Shown here: positions 54,491 through 64,000 of the stretch, piece after piece
How positions within the stretch are numbered: position 1 is the first letter of the stretch
How the letters are laid out: each line of letters begins with the position of its first letter
Assembly (NCBI GenBank): GCA_015501055.1
Contig: JADNYV010000129.1
Span: forward strand, 1-64,000
Direction: 5' to 3'
DNA length: 64,000 bases
Origin: Mucidula mucida
Lineage: Eukaryota; Basidiomycota; Agaricomycetes; Agaricales; Physalacriaceae
Program-made: the position numbers and the translations under genes
The notes under the pieces: generated by a model
Seen by the model: only the letters and a program-made list of their open reading frames with translations
The model's database searches: none
Told to the model about the DNA's origin: nothing

Positions 54491-56126
54491 TTAATAATTA
54501 GGTACAGAATGAGAGTAGGTAGCTTCAAGCCGTGATTTCACATATTCCCCAGCTGTCACGACTTTATATTTTGACGGGTATTCAGGAGAGACACATCCGG
54601 GTATAGGCTAACAACAAAACCGTTCAGTGATAATAGCACAGTTACTCAGGAGACCCGACCACTCACCTCTAGAAGCACATCATAATCCGTCCCAAAGAAA
54701 AGCGGCATGGAATAGCGTTCCGCACCGGACCTGTTTATCGCACGATGCAGAGTAGATTTGAATACATCATCTTGGAAAATCAGCCGTGTCAGGACAGATG
54801 GGGCACGCCTACTACTACGTACTTGTCCACCGCGCAAACTGGTCCCCGAGATTGAGCACCAGAGTCCCCGAAATGGGTACGGCATCTATCCACTTGCCGT
54901 CCGCGTTCATCACCTGCAGCGCGGGAACGGTGTCTTGCCAGAGAATCGTGAAACACTAGTAGTAGAACGCGCTCAGAGCGCTATTCGCTGATAGGACAAT
55001 AGCGGCTTACCTCGTAACTAAAGCAATGGTATAAATCATCACCGTCGTCAAGGAAGTACCGATGCTTACTCTGTATGTGCCCCGATCCCAATCACCTTGC
55101 CGTCCTCGTCAGCGGAGCTCGCGTTTTGAGGCGGATAGTGAAGCAGTCTCATAATCGCAGCGGGCTTTGTTGTCTACCAAGCAGATCTCAGTCGCTAAAA
55201 TATCCAGTTGAACCCCGAGAACATACCTTGTCAATGAAGAAATCCTCAGGCAGATCCAACGCCAGCGCGAACAGCGGAAAGAGTTTCTGCCCGAGTCGCA
55301 CCGCTGAGTGACTTTGGCGTGACGCCTTTCAGAATGAGTATATACAGAGGAGGGCATGCAACTGACTAGTACTCAAGGACAGGATTGCGGAAATCGTGTT
55401 CGGGAAGGTTCTCTGGCCAGACGTTTCCACCGGACATTGCACCGTCGTACGAAGCAGCATCACCTGAATCCTCCCATCCCAAGTCGAAGCCTACGCACAC
55501 GTAAGTATCAATCCCAGAACCATAAAGTCGCCGCCACACTCGCCTTCGTGAAGATCACCGCGTCCTTCCGGATCCGTATTCTCCCCAAGAAGAGGCGTGT
55601 ACCCCTTGAAGTTGCCGACTTGTGGATATCAATCTACATCATCACCCAATTCAGCTTCCTACCACTTCACACACAGAAAGAACGCTCTAACCTGCATCTT
55701 ATCCGCCTTGGGCAAAGCAAAAAACTTCTTCCCAGCTTCAACAGCTGCAGAGACAAGGTCCTCCGGGATACCATGGTTCTTGACTGGATCATAACAACCT
55801 CTGTGGCGGACACTACTAGGACGTTCAACGCACTGTAAAAGAAACCCACTGCCGGGCAGAGTAAGCCTCGATCAGCGTCGTCCGATAAAGCCCACCATTT
55901 ATGCACGCATCGCGAATCCTATCCGCTAAAGCTCGTCGAGCCGCATAATCTGTACTATCTGCATCACTGAGGTCGCTATAGTAGCTCCAGCAGTCAGGTT
56001 GAGAATGCAGAACTCGTTATCGACGAACATGACAGGTATCTCTTCGAACGAGCTCTCTGTTCGCTTGTCGTCGAGAAGAAATTCGGGTGCAGGTAGGTTA
56101 TAATCGAGATGATGATGGTGGCCCAT
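54491..56126 (-). CDS. 2-oxoglutarate/Fe(II) oxygenase, isopenicillin-N-synthase-like
   Basis: Eleven exons (minus): 56029-56126, 55896-55975, 55692-55798, 55544-55633, 55367-55490, 55227-55311, 55070-55173, 55011-55017, 54823-54955, 54667-54770, 54491-54607; about 349 residues. N-terminal DIOX_N motif [30 protein letters not shown]; iron ligands His228 and Asp230 in [15 protein letters not shown] and distal His285 in [16 protein letters not shown]; Arg295 and Ser297 are the 2-oxoglutarate-binding R-x-S. Introns are 52-97 nt; intron 4 uses a GC donor (AAG/GCGAGT) and exon 8 is only 7 nt. Exon 4 lacks one nt after IDIHKS (near 55616), read as GG for GGG; without it the frame breaks. An upstream in-frame Met exists at 56141. 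Substrate unknown; such fungal enzymes include flavonol-synthase-like and gibberellin-oxidase-like proteins. Lies 228 bp from the end of the dehydrogenase gene. Confidence 0.9.
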
Positions 56127-56354
56127 GATGGTCGAATTCAAGGTGCATACAGACCCATGACGCGCGCATCACCACACCAATCGAAATACTGCCAGCGACA
56201 CCAAAAACAGAAGGCGACGTTCTAATGCGATTTGTTTGCTCGAATATTGTACAAAATGAGGCAGATTATTACTTTGTTTCTAGTCCATACTATAGTTCTT
56301 CCAATTCCCAATATGCAAAGCAATGTTGACGATAGCAAATTTCAGTTCTACTCT

Positions 56355-59300
56355 TCAAGGGTGTGCCAAATCCCTCGCAAAATGGAAGAAGTCGACACTC
56401 GACCCGGTGACTCCGTACTTGTAGATCTGTAATGCGACAAGCTTAGAATGATGAAGAGCAAGTGGATGACGGAACACTCACAAAATGCGACGCAACCCAA
56501 CTCGAGAATAGAGCACGTTGGTACGGCTCGGGCAGTCTTTTCAACAAAGCCGGCAGGCCAACTTTGTCAACCAATGTCTTCGGGATCGCCCTACGCATCA
56601 CACCCTCTCGACTAGGCACATCATCGTACAGGTCGGAGCTCTCCAACTCGGCTTGTAGGTTGTTGAGTGTCGACGATAGCTCGTCTGATATGACCGTTCG
56701 AGCCTTCGCGCCTTGCAGCCTCGAGTGCTCGCGCCACAAGCACTGGAACTCAGCTGCCGCGTTTTCGGTAATCTTCTCCTGGATATCTCGGACGTAGCTC
56801 TGGTAGAAATCGGAGGGTTTGCCATCCTTGAAGATCATGAGGTCGAGGTATTCCTGTGTCGAAAGCGCAAGCCCAGCGAGAACTTCCAACGACGAACTTG
56901 TGACACCGCCTAGACAATTTTAAGCTTCCTGACCGAGCTCAGTATTCGGGACAACGTACCCTTGTTGGTGCTCGAGTCCTTGAACAAAATAACCTTCCTC
57001 TTTTCGAGATGCAGCCGGGCTTGCTGTGTCAAGAACAGATTGGCACCCTCAACGACATACTTGAAGTGTGGTTTCCCTTCCGAATCGACAAGGGCCGCAA
57101 CGTTCGAGATATTAACAGCCTCGGGTCTGCGCGTCCAAAATCAGTCGTATGAACAGATTGATGCGACATCTACTGACCGACCGCCGCAAGGAACGAATAG
57201 ATCTGCCTTGAAGCGTAGATGCGCGGCATTACGGAAATCAGTTCCATCCAAAACGACTTCTCCCGCTGTGAAAAAGGTCAGGGATCAAGTACGCGGTACT
57301 ACGGATAATTGGCACTCACAAGGCAGTTTCACATCATGTTCCTCGACCTTGACCAAATAACCATCTTTGCTCAACTTTGACTTATCAAAGTTGGCAACGG
57401 GGACACGGAGTTTGGCGAGGCGTTTGAGTTCCTCACGATCAAGACCGACCGGATCGGCGAGCACACCACTGCCGTCAATAATGGCTACAGTTTTGTCGGA
57501 GCTGAGTAAGATTTCATCTACACAACAGTCAGCGACAGCTTGGGAAATCTAGTAACCTTAAACGACTTACTCGAACCCAGGTCACCGTCTGAGAAGACGA
57601 AAGCCTCAACATCGCGAAGATTTCAACACAAAGCCCCACTTACCAGGTCCACCAGTCTGTACTTTCGTGATATCCTTTTCTTTCAGTCCGAGCTGTTTGT
57701 AGATTCCGAGGACGTATTGCCGGATAGACAAGGATGTCATTCCGTAAGTGTCGTGGGGAACACCACCCAGTGTCTCTGCACTCTTTCCAGTGGTGAACGA
57801 CTTCCACCACGTCTCTGCTCCGCGACTGCGCGCATGCACTGTAAAGGCGATTAGACAATATGAAGGAACTCAGGCGTAGACGGCTTACGCGCTGCCCAGT
57901 CCATCATGTCCGCGGTACCCTCTGTATCATACGGTCAGCAGCGAGTCAAGTAAGAGTGTAGAAGTAACTGACCGTCGGGCCCAAAGAATAGAAGTTCAGG
58001 CTTCCCATAGAGATCAATTATGGTTTCCTTGATCCCAGGTGTCTGACCAGGAATAAGGAGATCTACCATAGCCTACGAAAACTGTTAATCCACGTCCAAA
58101 ATACCAATTCAGACAGCATACATCGACGTATTTCTCGAAACAAAGCCTTGGGCTAGCGCCAATGCTATAAAGAAAACTAATCAATTCAAGCCCACCCAGC
58201 GACGGGCGCGACTCACGAAGGTAAAATAGTCCCTTTCGCACCACCTTCTGGAATATCCTTGTTCTTCAGCGACTGCGTAGAAGCAAGCCCGTAATTCTCG
58301 TCGAATCTAGACCTGGTTAACATTTGCCTGTGACTTCATATGTCTGATAACGTACAGCTGCCTCTGGTTGATGGAGTACGTCCTGAGAGGAGGTTAGTCT
58401 GACTATCAAAACAGAATCCGAGAGAGTAGACTGACTCCTTGTTCCTAGACATGACAATCCGAATACCGCCACGCGCAACATCGCGGAAACGAATGTGGAA
58501 TCCACGGAACTCGTTACCTGTAAAAAGTAAACGACGGCGACTCCCATGTTCACAGGAGAAGACCCACCAATGACAATGAACATTCCAAAAGGCTTCTTCG
58601 GGTACTCGACATCAGGTAAAAAGTCGGGAGTCAACCTGAACGAGAGCGCGACCTTGGTCGGCTGATAGAAGTTCGTCTTGAGCACAGCCCTATAGCAGAC
58701 GTCAGCGTTATGAAAGGGGCGAAACGAAACACGTACTTGTTGAAGATGAGGAAACTTTCCAAAACTTGCAGCTCGTGCTTGTTTGGAACCGAACGCCTAA
58801 TCCTGTCGTACAGCTCGACGTCGGTGAGGCCTTCTGTGGTCTGCAGACGTTGATACGAAAGGGTGGGCATCAATTCCGAAGCGTCTCCAGTCGGGTAATG
58901 CGTCGTAGCAAAATTGACATACAGCAGCCGAATCTATGAATGGCGCTTCAGTTTAGAAGCAGAGATGACGAAACAAACAACAAACCAGTTCGGGATGGTT
59001 ATGAATGGTATTCTCGATACTCTCTCTAGTAAAGGTCTCCTCCCTGAAACGCCTCTTGATGTCATTTAGTACTTCAGCGTGAGTAGGATCGTTCTCGTCG
59101 AGGATGTTCTTGAGTTGAAGATAAGCGGGGCCGAGACGGTTGCAGAAATGTTGTGCAAAGATCCAACCAGAATCTACAAGAGGAATGAGTGTTGGAAATA
59201 ATGCAAGTGAAGAACGAACTGACAAGCGTAGGTGGCTTCCTGGACTGCGTGACTTCCGGGCGCCTTTGGTAGGAAGAAGGGGTTGTCTGGAAGGCAGAAG

Positions 59301-60471
59301 AGCAGAGAAGCTTCCTTCATGACCTGGAAGATTGAGTGCTCAATCGGCGGGGCATTGCCGTTGGGCACGGGGTTGAGGTAGAGCGAGATGATCGTAATAC
59401 CATTGGAGAATTGTTCGACATATTTGCGCGCAGAGTAGAGGGAGTAGAAGTGGTACAGATTGGAGAGAGCACTTTGCACGGGGTATTAGCGACGCGTCAA
59501 TGGGCATGAACAAAATGGTATACCTGAAGAACCTGGAGGTTCCTCCCATCTTGTATCCAATAACCATGCGACGTTCCCGGGAACCCTCGACCTCGAAGAC
59601 TTCAATGACAGGACCGTATCGCTGCTCGACACTCCACAGGACCTAGAAGCTACGCGTTAAATGATGATATCTCGGGATAACGTTGCCAATACCTTCTGAT
59701 AGATCTCTTTTGTATTGTCACTCGCCCGTTCCAAGAAAGCTTGTCGGACACGCTACGTATATCCGTTTTGCCATTGGCGTCCTTGACCGGAGGTGAATTG
59801 GGAAACGCGCATTTTGTCACAAAGTAGCAACGGAGCTGCTGCGATGCGGTGGCAGAGATGGCGCCGGCAGAGCGGAATGTCTCGAGACGGTACGCCTTTT
59901 CTGGAGTAGAGTTGTCGAGGAAGAGAGTATCGATTCTATAAATGGATAAGAAACCGCGGCTAAAGGGAGTGGCTCAAACTAACCTCGCCTCACAAGTCGC
60001 GCCTGGCCCTTCAGTCGCCGTGAGACCGGCAGCACTGGTGTGGATAAAAGTGGCCCCAGTGCCCTTTTCGTCAATCTTCTCGAGATCGATGACGAGCTTG
60101 TTGGGGTCGTGTTGGGTGTAAGCGAGGATCTTGGCACCAAAGAGGGCGATGATGTGCTCGCAGATCACATCGCGCGATTCGCTCTCAAAGTACGTGTCGT
60201 CGATGCCCAGATGCGTGTAGAACCAGTTGACCTCGTTGGCGACCAACTGGGGAGGTATGAATCCCTATGTCTGGTCAGGCAACAGGCGATGGCGACAACG
60301 GCGGTGCCTACCTTTGCAGCGACCTCTGCTTGGACTAGAGCGCGTTGCTCCTCTTGCCTTTAAAGACGGGCGTCGTGTATCCTGGCACGTTCTTGATACG
60401 ATGCAACGATGTTTCGCTGGTCGTCCTGGAGCCGGGAACGGCGAGATGGGCAGCGCTGCCGGCGTGGACAT
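56355..60471 (-). CDS. GDH2: NAD-specific glutamate dehydrogenase
   Basis: Oxidatively deaminates glutamate to 2-oxoglutarate and ammonium (EC 1.4.1.2) in nitrogen catabolism. I read 21 exons: 60312-60471, 59984-60264, 59693-59935, 59524-59642, 59224-59471, 58986-59173, 58737-58933, 58568-58689, 58436-58517, 58356-58382, 58217-58306, 58122-58164, 57973-58072, 57889-57921, 57644-57838, 57571-57588, 57320-57517, 57178-57265, 56960-57126, 56482-56909, 56355-56426; about 1033 residues, normal for the ~115-kDa fungal enzyme. Motifs: GYTTPVFKGK, NWFYTHLGIDDTYFE, FRDVARGGIRIVMSRNKE, EGGAKGTILP, GTADMMDWA, nucleotide-binding GPDGDLGSNEI, and C-terminal YKYGVTGSSVDFFHF. Introns are 47-55 nt. Three 1-nt losses (near 60420, 60352 and 59736) break the frame; each can be explained by one missing base in a short run. 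Start chosen at MSTPAALP. Confidence 0.95.
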
Positions 60472-61838
60472 TGTGGAATTGAGAAATGGAAGAAATACGG
60501 GACGATGGTGGTGGTAGTAAAGCAAGGATGCGATGATCTGCTTTATATATGGGAGACGCGAGTGTTAAAAGCAGTGTCGAGATCCGGTCAGCCCGTTCAA
60601 ACACGCAAAAGGCGGCATCAGCTGCCAGTGTCGCTTCAAGTCGCTGCCCTTGTGCCGCCTATGAAGCCACAATGAGCCCATCCTGCGCGACGAGGGTGGG
60701 GGAATGAGGCGGGGAAGCCGACCCTGATTGTCCCTCATTTTGCCGGCAAAATAATTGATATTAATAGGGCGGTACAACTTGGGTAGAATAGAGAGAGAAA
60801 TAGCAACATTGACACCATTTGACGTTCTCCACTATTCTTCCCCTTAATTACTCGTCCTCACATTCCAGAGCCCGCCTCAGCTGACGCCAGTCATGTTTCA
60901 TTCATGAAACGCGCCCGCCATATACCCCCGCGAAAAGACAGTACGCGGAGACTCGTGACGGAGCCAAATTCGTGTACCGGCGCACCTGACGCTGCGTACC
61001 CCATCACTTGACACGATCCACCTTCGCAGTCGTGGAAACAGGTCATCTTCGCCATTGTGTGCGTGCTCATCGTATAGCCACTTGCGTAACCCCAAGATTT
61101 TCGCGACCACCCCACGGGGATGAAGCAAAAAAGAGGGCACGTTGTTCAGCGACTGTTGCCTGTATGTAACGAATCAGAAACTCGTCCAACGTAAGAACAG
61201 CACCTCGTTCTTGGCCAAGAAATTCTACATTCATGACCATGCTTGTCCACGGAACATTCTTAGTCTAGTAACTTACTATTTAAAATCAAGTCAGCATGCC
61301 TTTCACCGCAATATATACGGAACACGTACTCCATGAAATGAGCTATCGGACTCCGAAGACCATAGTCCCGAATCCGAGTCCAAGTTTGTTCGATTTTCGC
61401 AAACGAATGGAGCACCGTCGATATAAGAACAGTCCCCAAATCGCCGAAATTTCGGGAACGCAAGAATCAGATATGTATTACCCAAAGGTGTACTGCTGAA
61501 GGAAAAGATCAGATAACTTTGCTTGACTGTCATCTTATAAACATACCGATGACCTCCGAACATCACCATAACACGGTCTTAGACAGAAATGGCGACTGAG
61601 TACAAGCACACACGAAAGTCGCTCAGCCCTACATAGGACACCGAGAAGCCTTACTCGTCGCATCTCTCCATCGACTTTCCACTCTTCGCTCGTGGTAAAT
61701 CCTCGAGCACCAGATCAACGAAACCTCACACGACGCTTCTAGAAATCAAATAGCATTGCAACGACGTGACCAGCACCAGCCAACTACGTTCACCAACTCG
61801 GCGCGCCGATAGTTAATCCAAATGTAGCACGCACTAAC
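60472..61838. other. intergenic region
   Basis: 1.37 kb between two minus-strand genes: promoter side of the dehydrogenase gene and 3' side of the secreted-protein gene. Short frames (for example 61303-61569 -) show no domain, splice pattern or composition bias, so I call no gene. Confidence 0.55.
60542..60549 (-). promoter_or_regulatory. possible TATA box of the glutamate dehydrogenase gene
   Basis: TATATAAA on the minus strand about 70-78 nt upstream of the chosen start codon, in otherwise GC-balanced DNA. Spacing is compatible with a short 5' leader. No transcript evidence. Confidence 0.5.
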
Positions 61839-63277
61839 CTACAGCTGCGCCTGAAGAGCCTTCTGCGTAGCCTAAAAAGAAATCATCAACAACACACCCA
61901 AACCCACACATCCAAATCACACTCACCAACAAAGTCGTCGACGCCGCCGGACACCCTTCCCTGGCCCATTCAAATTCTGCAAAGAAATCAACACAGCCGT
62001 AATCCTCCCAATCTGGCCTTGCACTGAATCGTCAGTCGGGAAGCTGATCGCTACATCCGGGTTATTGACAGCATGCCCCGCAGCAACGTCAGCGCTCAAA
62101 TGCTCGATAAACGAATTGCGCTCAGGAGGACATGCGCATGGGATGAGGATGGGCTTTCCATCCGGGCCAATCGTGCCGTCGCAGTCGCCCGTGCCAGATG
62201 GATTCGTGTTGGCTGTGATGCCGAAATCTGGAACTAGAGCGGCGTCAACCCCACCAGTGGCAGGTGCCGTAGCGCCATTGTTCGCGTCCGTAGGAGCGGT
62301 AGCGGGGGCAGCAGGTGCAGTGGCAGTCCCGTCTTGGAGAGCCTTCGATTGGGCGAGTAAGGTGGTAGAGGCAGCAGGACATCCCACACCAGGACCATTC
62401 AAGTTTTGTAAAGAGATCACAACCGCGCCAATCCGGGCGATCTGTGACTCTACAGAGTCGTCCGTGGGGAAGTTGATCGCGACGTCTGGGTTGTTCACGG
62501 CGAAGCCGTTAGCGACGTCGGCACTCAAGTGCTATGGATGTGGCGTAAGTATTTAAAAAAAATCAATCATAAGAAATGCATACCTGAATAAAAGAGTTGC
62601 GTTCCGGGGGGCACGAACAAGGGATGAGAACAGGTTTTCCGTCGGGACCAGTGATACCATCGCAGTCCCCGGTGCCAGATGGGTTTACGCCCGCCACGAT
62701 ACCAAAGTCGGGTACCAAGCTCGGGTCAACACCGCTCGCCGCTGCGTCGCTAGAACTGTCTGCGTTGGCGACGGGTGCGGCGGGTGCGGTATCAGTCGTG
62801 GCCGTTCCATCCTGCAAAGCCTTCTGCTTTTTCAATAGATCCGTCGAGGCAGCGGGACAGCCCACACCCGGTCCATTCAAATTCTGCAACGAAATCAACA
62901 CAGCGGTGATACGCGCAATCTCTGACTGAACCGAGTCGTCTGTAGGAAAGCTGATAGCAACAGAGGGATTGTTCACGGCATGTCCAGCCGCAACATCCGC
63001 GCTCAGATGCTGTGGCGATTGTTAGAACACGTCACATTGAACTAACATCACGTACATCGATGAATGAGTTACGTTCTGGCGGGCATGCGCAAGGAACGAG
63101 AATTGGTTTCCCATCGGCTCCGGTTGTCCCATCGCAATCGCCTGTTCCGGTCGGGTTAGTACCCGCGGTGATGCCAAAGTCGGGTACGAGATTCGGGTCC
63201 ACGGCGCGTCGAACAGGCGCAGAGTACACTGACACGATGACAGCACCAGCTGCGAAAAGGGTAGTCGTGAATTTCAT
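61839..63277 (-). CDS. secreted protein with three tandem Cys-containing repeats
   Basis: Four exons (minus): 63056-63277, 62584-63009, 61927-62531, 61839-61871; about 428 residues. Signal peptide at residues 1-20 (MKFTTTLFAAGAVIVSVYSA). Three repeats of about 110 residues follow, each with LVPDFGI, GTGDCDG, PCxCPPERNSFI, LSADV, NNPxVAIxFPTDDS, and SLQNLNGPG then GCPAAST; four Cys per repeat. They are joined by Ala/Thr/Ser/Pro-rich linkers likely to be O-glycosylated. No enzymatic motif recognised. Introns 1 and 2 are phase 0 at the same place in repeats 1 and 2; repeat 3 lacks that intron. One base is missing near 61960 (GGG for GGGG), breaking the last repeat's frame before GCPAAST; the reading resumes perfectly after it. 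Function unknown; extracellular or wall-associated location inferred from the signal peptide. Confidence 0.88.
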
Positions 63278-64000
63278 GTCGATTGCAAGTGTGGCCAAAT
63301 TGAAAATGCTAGGTCGGTCGCTTGACTTTGAGAAAGAAAGAAAAGAATGTGTGGAAGGATGGAAAAGAAATGAAGAATTCTGCGTCTAGCAGAGAGTGGG
63401 CGACACAGTCGACAAGGAAGGTGGAGGTAAGAAGGTAAGAGGTGATGAGCCACATCGTCGATCGAAACTTTTGAAGGGTGGTGCGTGCCTGGCTCAACAC
63501 GTTTTGATGGCAACCGCCGATCACGCGATCCCATTTTCGCCTTTTCTGGATTCGTCCTGCTCTTCCCCGCGACTGTGAAAGCACGATAGTGGAGCGACGA
63601 ACGTGCTTCGCCTGATGACTGTCCATTTAATGCCTTTCTTGTCCTTCAACGATAAGGAACTTGCCCAGCTCTAGGTGGTGATGCCCTCCAACCATCAATA
63701 ATGTGATTGTGTCAGTGTGTCAGTGTGTTTCAAGTGGTAAAATCTCATGGGACGATGGTTACTGTGATCAGCCTTCAAAGTTGTCGAGGACTCGACGAAA
63801 CGAGGTCTTGGCACATTCTCTTGTTGTGCAAGAAGCTTTACGATGGAGGTGACTTATCTCATTCGCCTCTTCTCAATATCGCTCGCTCTGATCATGTCCA
63901 TATTCACAGCTAAAACACAATTTCTCATTATTACAGCGAGTCAATTGTGCATGACACGCTTGCGGATTCAGACTGCATCAGCGCATACAAGCGCGATCTA
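63278..64000. other. upstream region of the secreted-protein gene
   Basis: Apart from the CT-rich tract I see no gene. The GTGTCAGTGTGTCAGTGTGT stretch near 63711-63730 is a short simple repeat. Confidence 0.55.
63330..63346 (-). promoter_or_regulatory. CT-rich promoter tract of the secreted-protein gene
   Basis: TTCTTTTCTTTCTTTCT on the minus strand, about 53-70 nt upstream of the start codon. Pyrimidine tracts in this position are common near transcription starts of strongly expressed fungal genes; no TATA box was seen. Confidence 0.45.

Noticed and set aside
62065..62929. Plus-strand frames of 163 and 110 codons
   Set aside because: Antisense to the repeat units of the secreted protein; their mutual similarity reflects the repeats on the other strand.

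Overview
The window reads as filamentous basidiomycete (probably Agaricomycete) nuclear DNA. The evidence is three cellular genes at the right end with dense GT-AG introns of about 46-59 nt, plus Helitron, chromodomain gypsy, copia and tyrosine-recombinase (YR) retrotransposons. I cannot name the species.

About 85% of the window (1-54.4 kb) is a nested transposon block. Its dominant resident is one YR retrotransposon family about 5.35 kb long: gag-like ORF with a Cys-rich cluster, RT-RNase H ORF, then a tyrosine recombinase ORF, with no integrase, protease or methyltransferase seen. There are four long copies: copy 1 at 11416-16763 (+, all ORFs open), copy 2 at 19638-23857 (-, chimeric), copy 3 at 33324-38668 (-) and copy 4 at 43508-48867 (+, 3' truncated). 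Decayed relics lie at 28-2335 and 52585-53788. A family of about 950-bp non-autonomous elements shares the same termini (best copy 42524-43473). Between these sit three LTR elements: gypsy A (24543-33323, with a Helitron fragment inside it), gypsy B (39265-52182, both LTRs, with YR elements inserted in pol) and decayed gypsy C (7080-10380). A copia relic lies near 53.8 kb. The spaces between are AT-rich DNA without recognisable genes; old copies there are loaded with C-to-T and G-to-A changes.

From 54.5 kb composition and gene structure become those of ordinary fungal euchromatin. Three genes lie on the minus strand: an isopenicillin-N-synthase-like 2-oxoglutarate/Fe(II) oxygenase (11 exons, one of 7 nt), the NAD-specific glutamate dehydrogenase (21 exons), and a secreted protein made of three tandem Cys-containing repeats. 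I rebuilt the exon structures by hand. Each of these three genes carries apparent single-base deletions in short homopolymers, which looks more like residual consensus error than gene death, and warns that some transposon frameshifts may also be artefacts.

Most unusual: (i) a YR element inserted into an older relative with no target duplication, which defines its exact ends; (ii) an 809-bp inverted repeat with a 34-bp loop, made by two YR-family insertions head to head inside gypsy B; (iii) an RT frame that stays open through the whole overlapping gag gene; (iv) the triplicated secreted protein.
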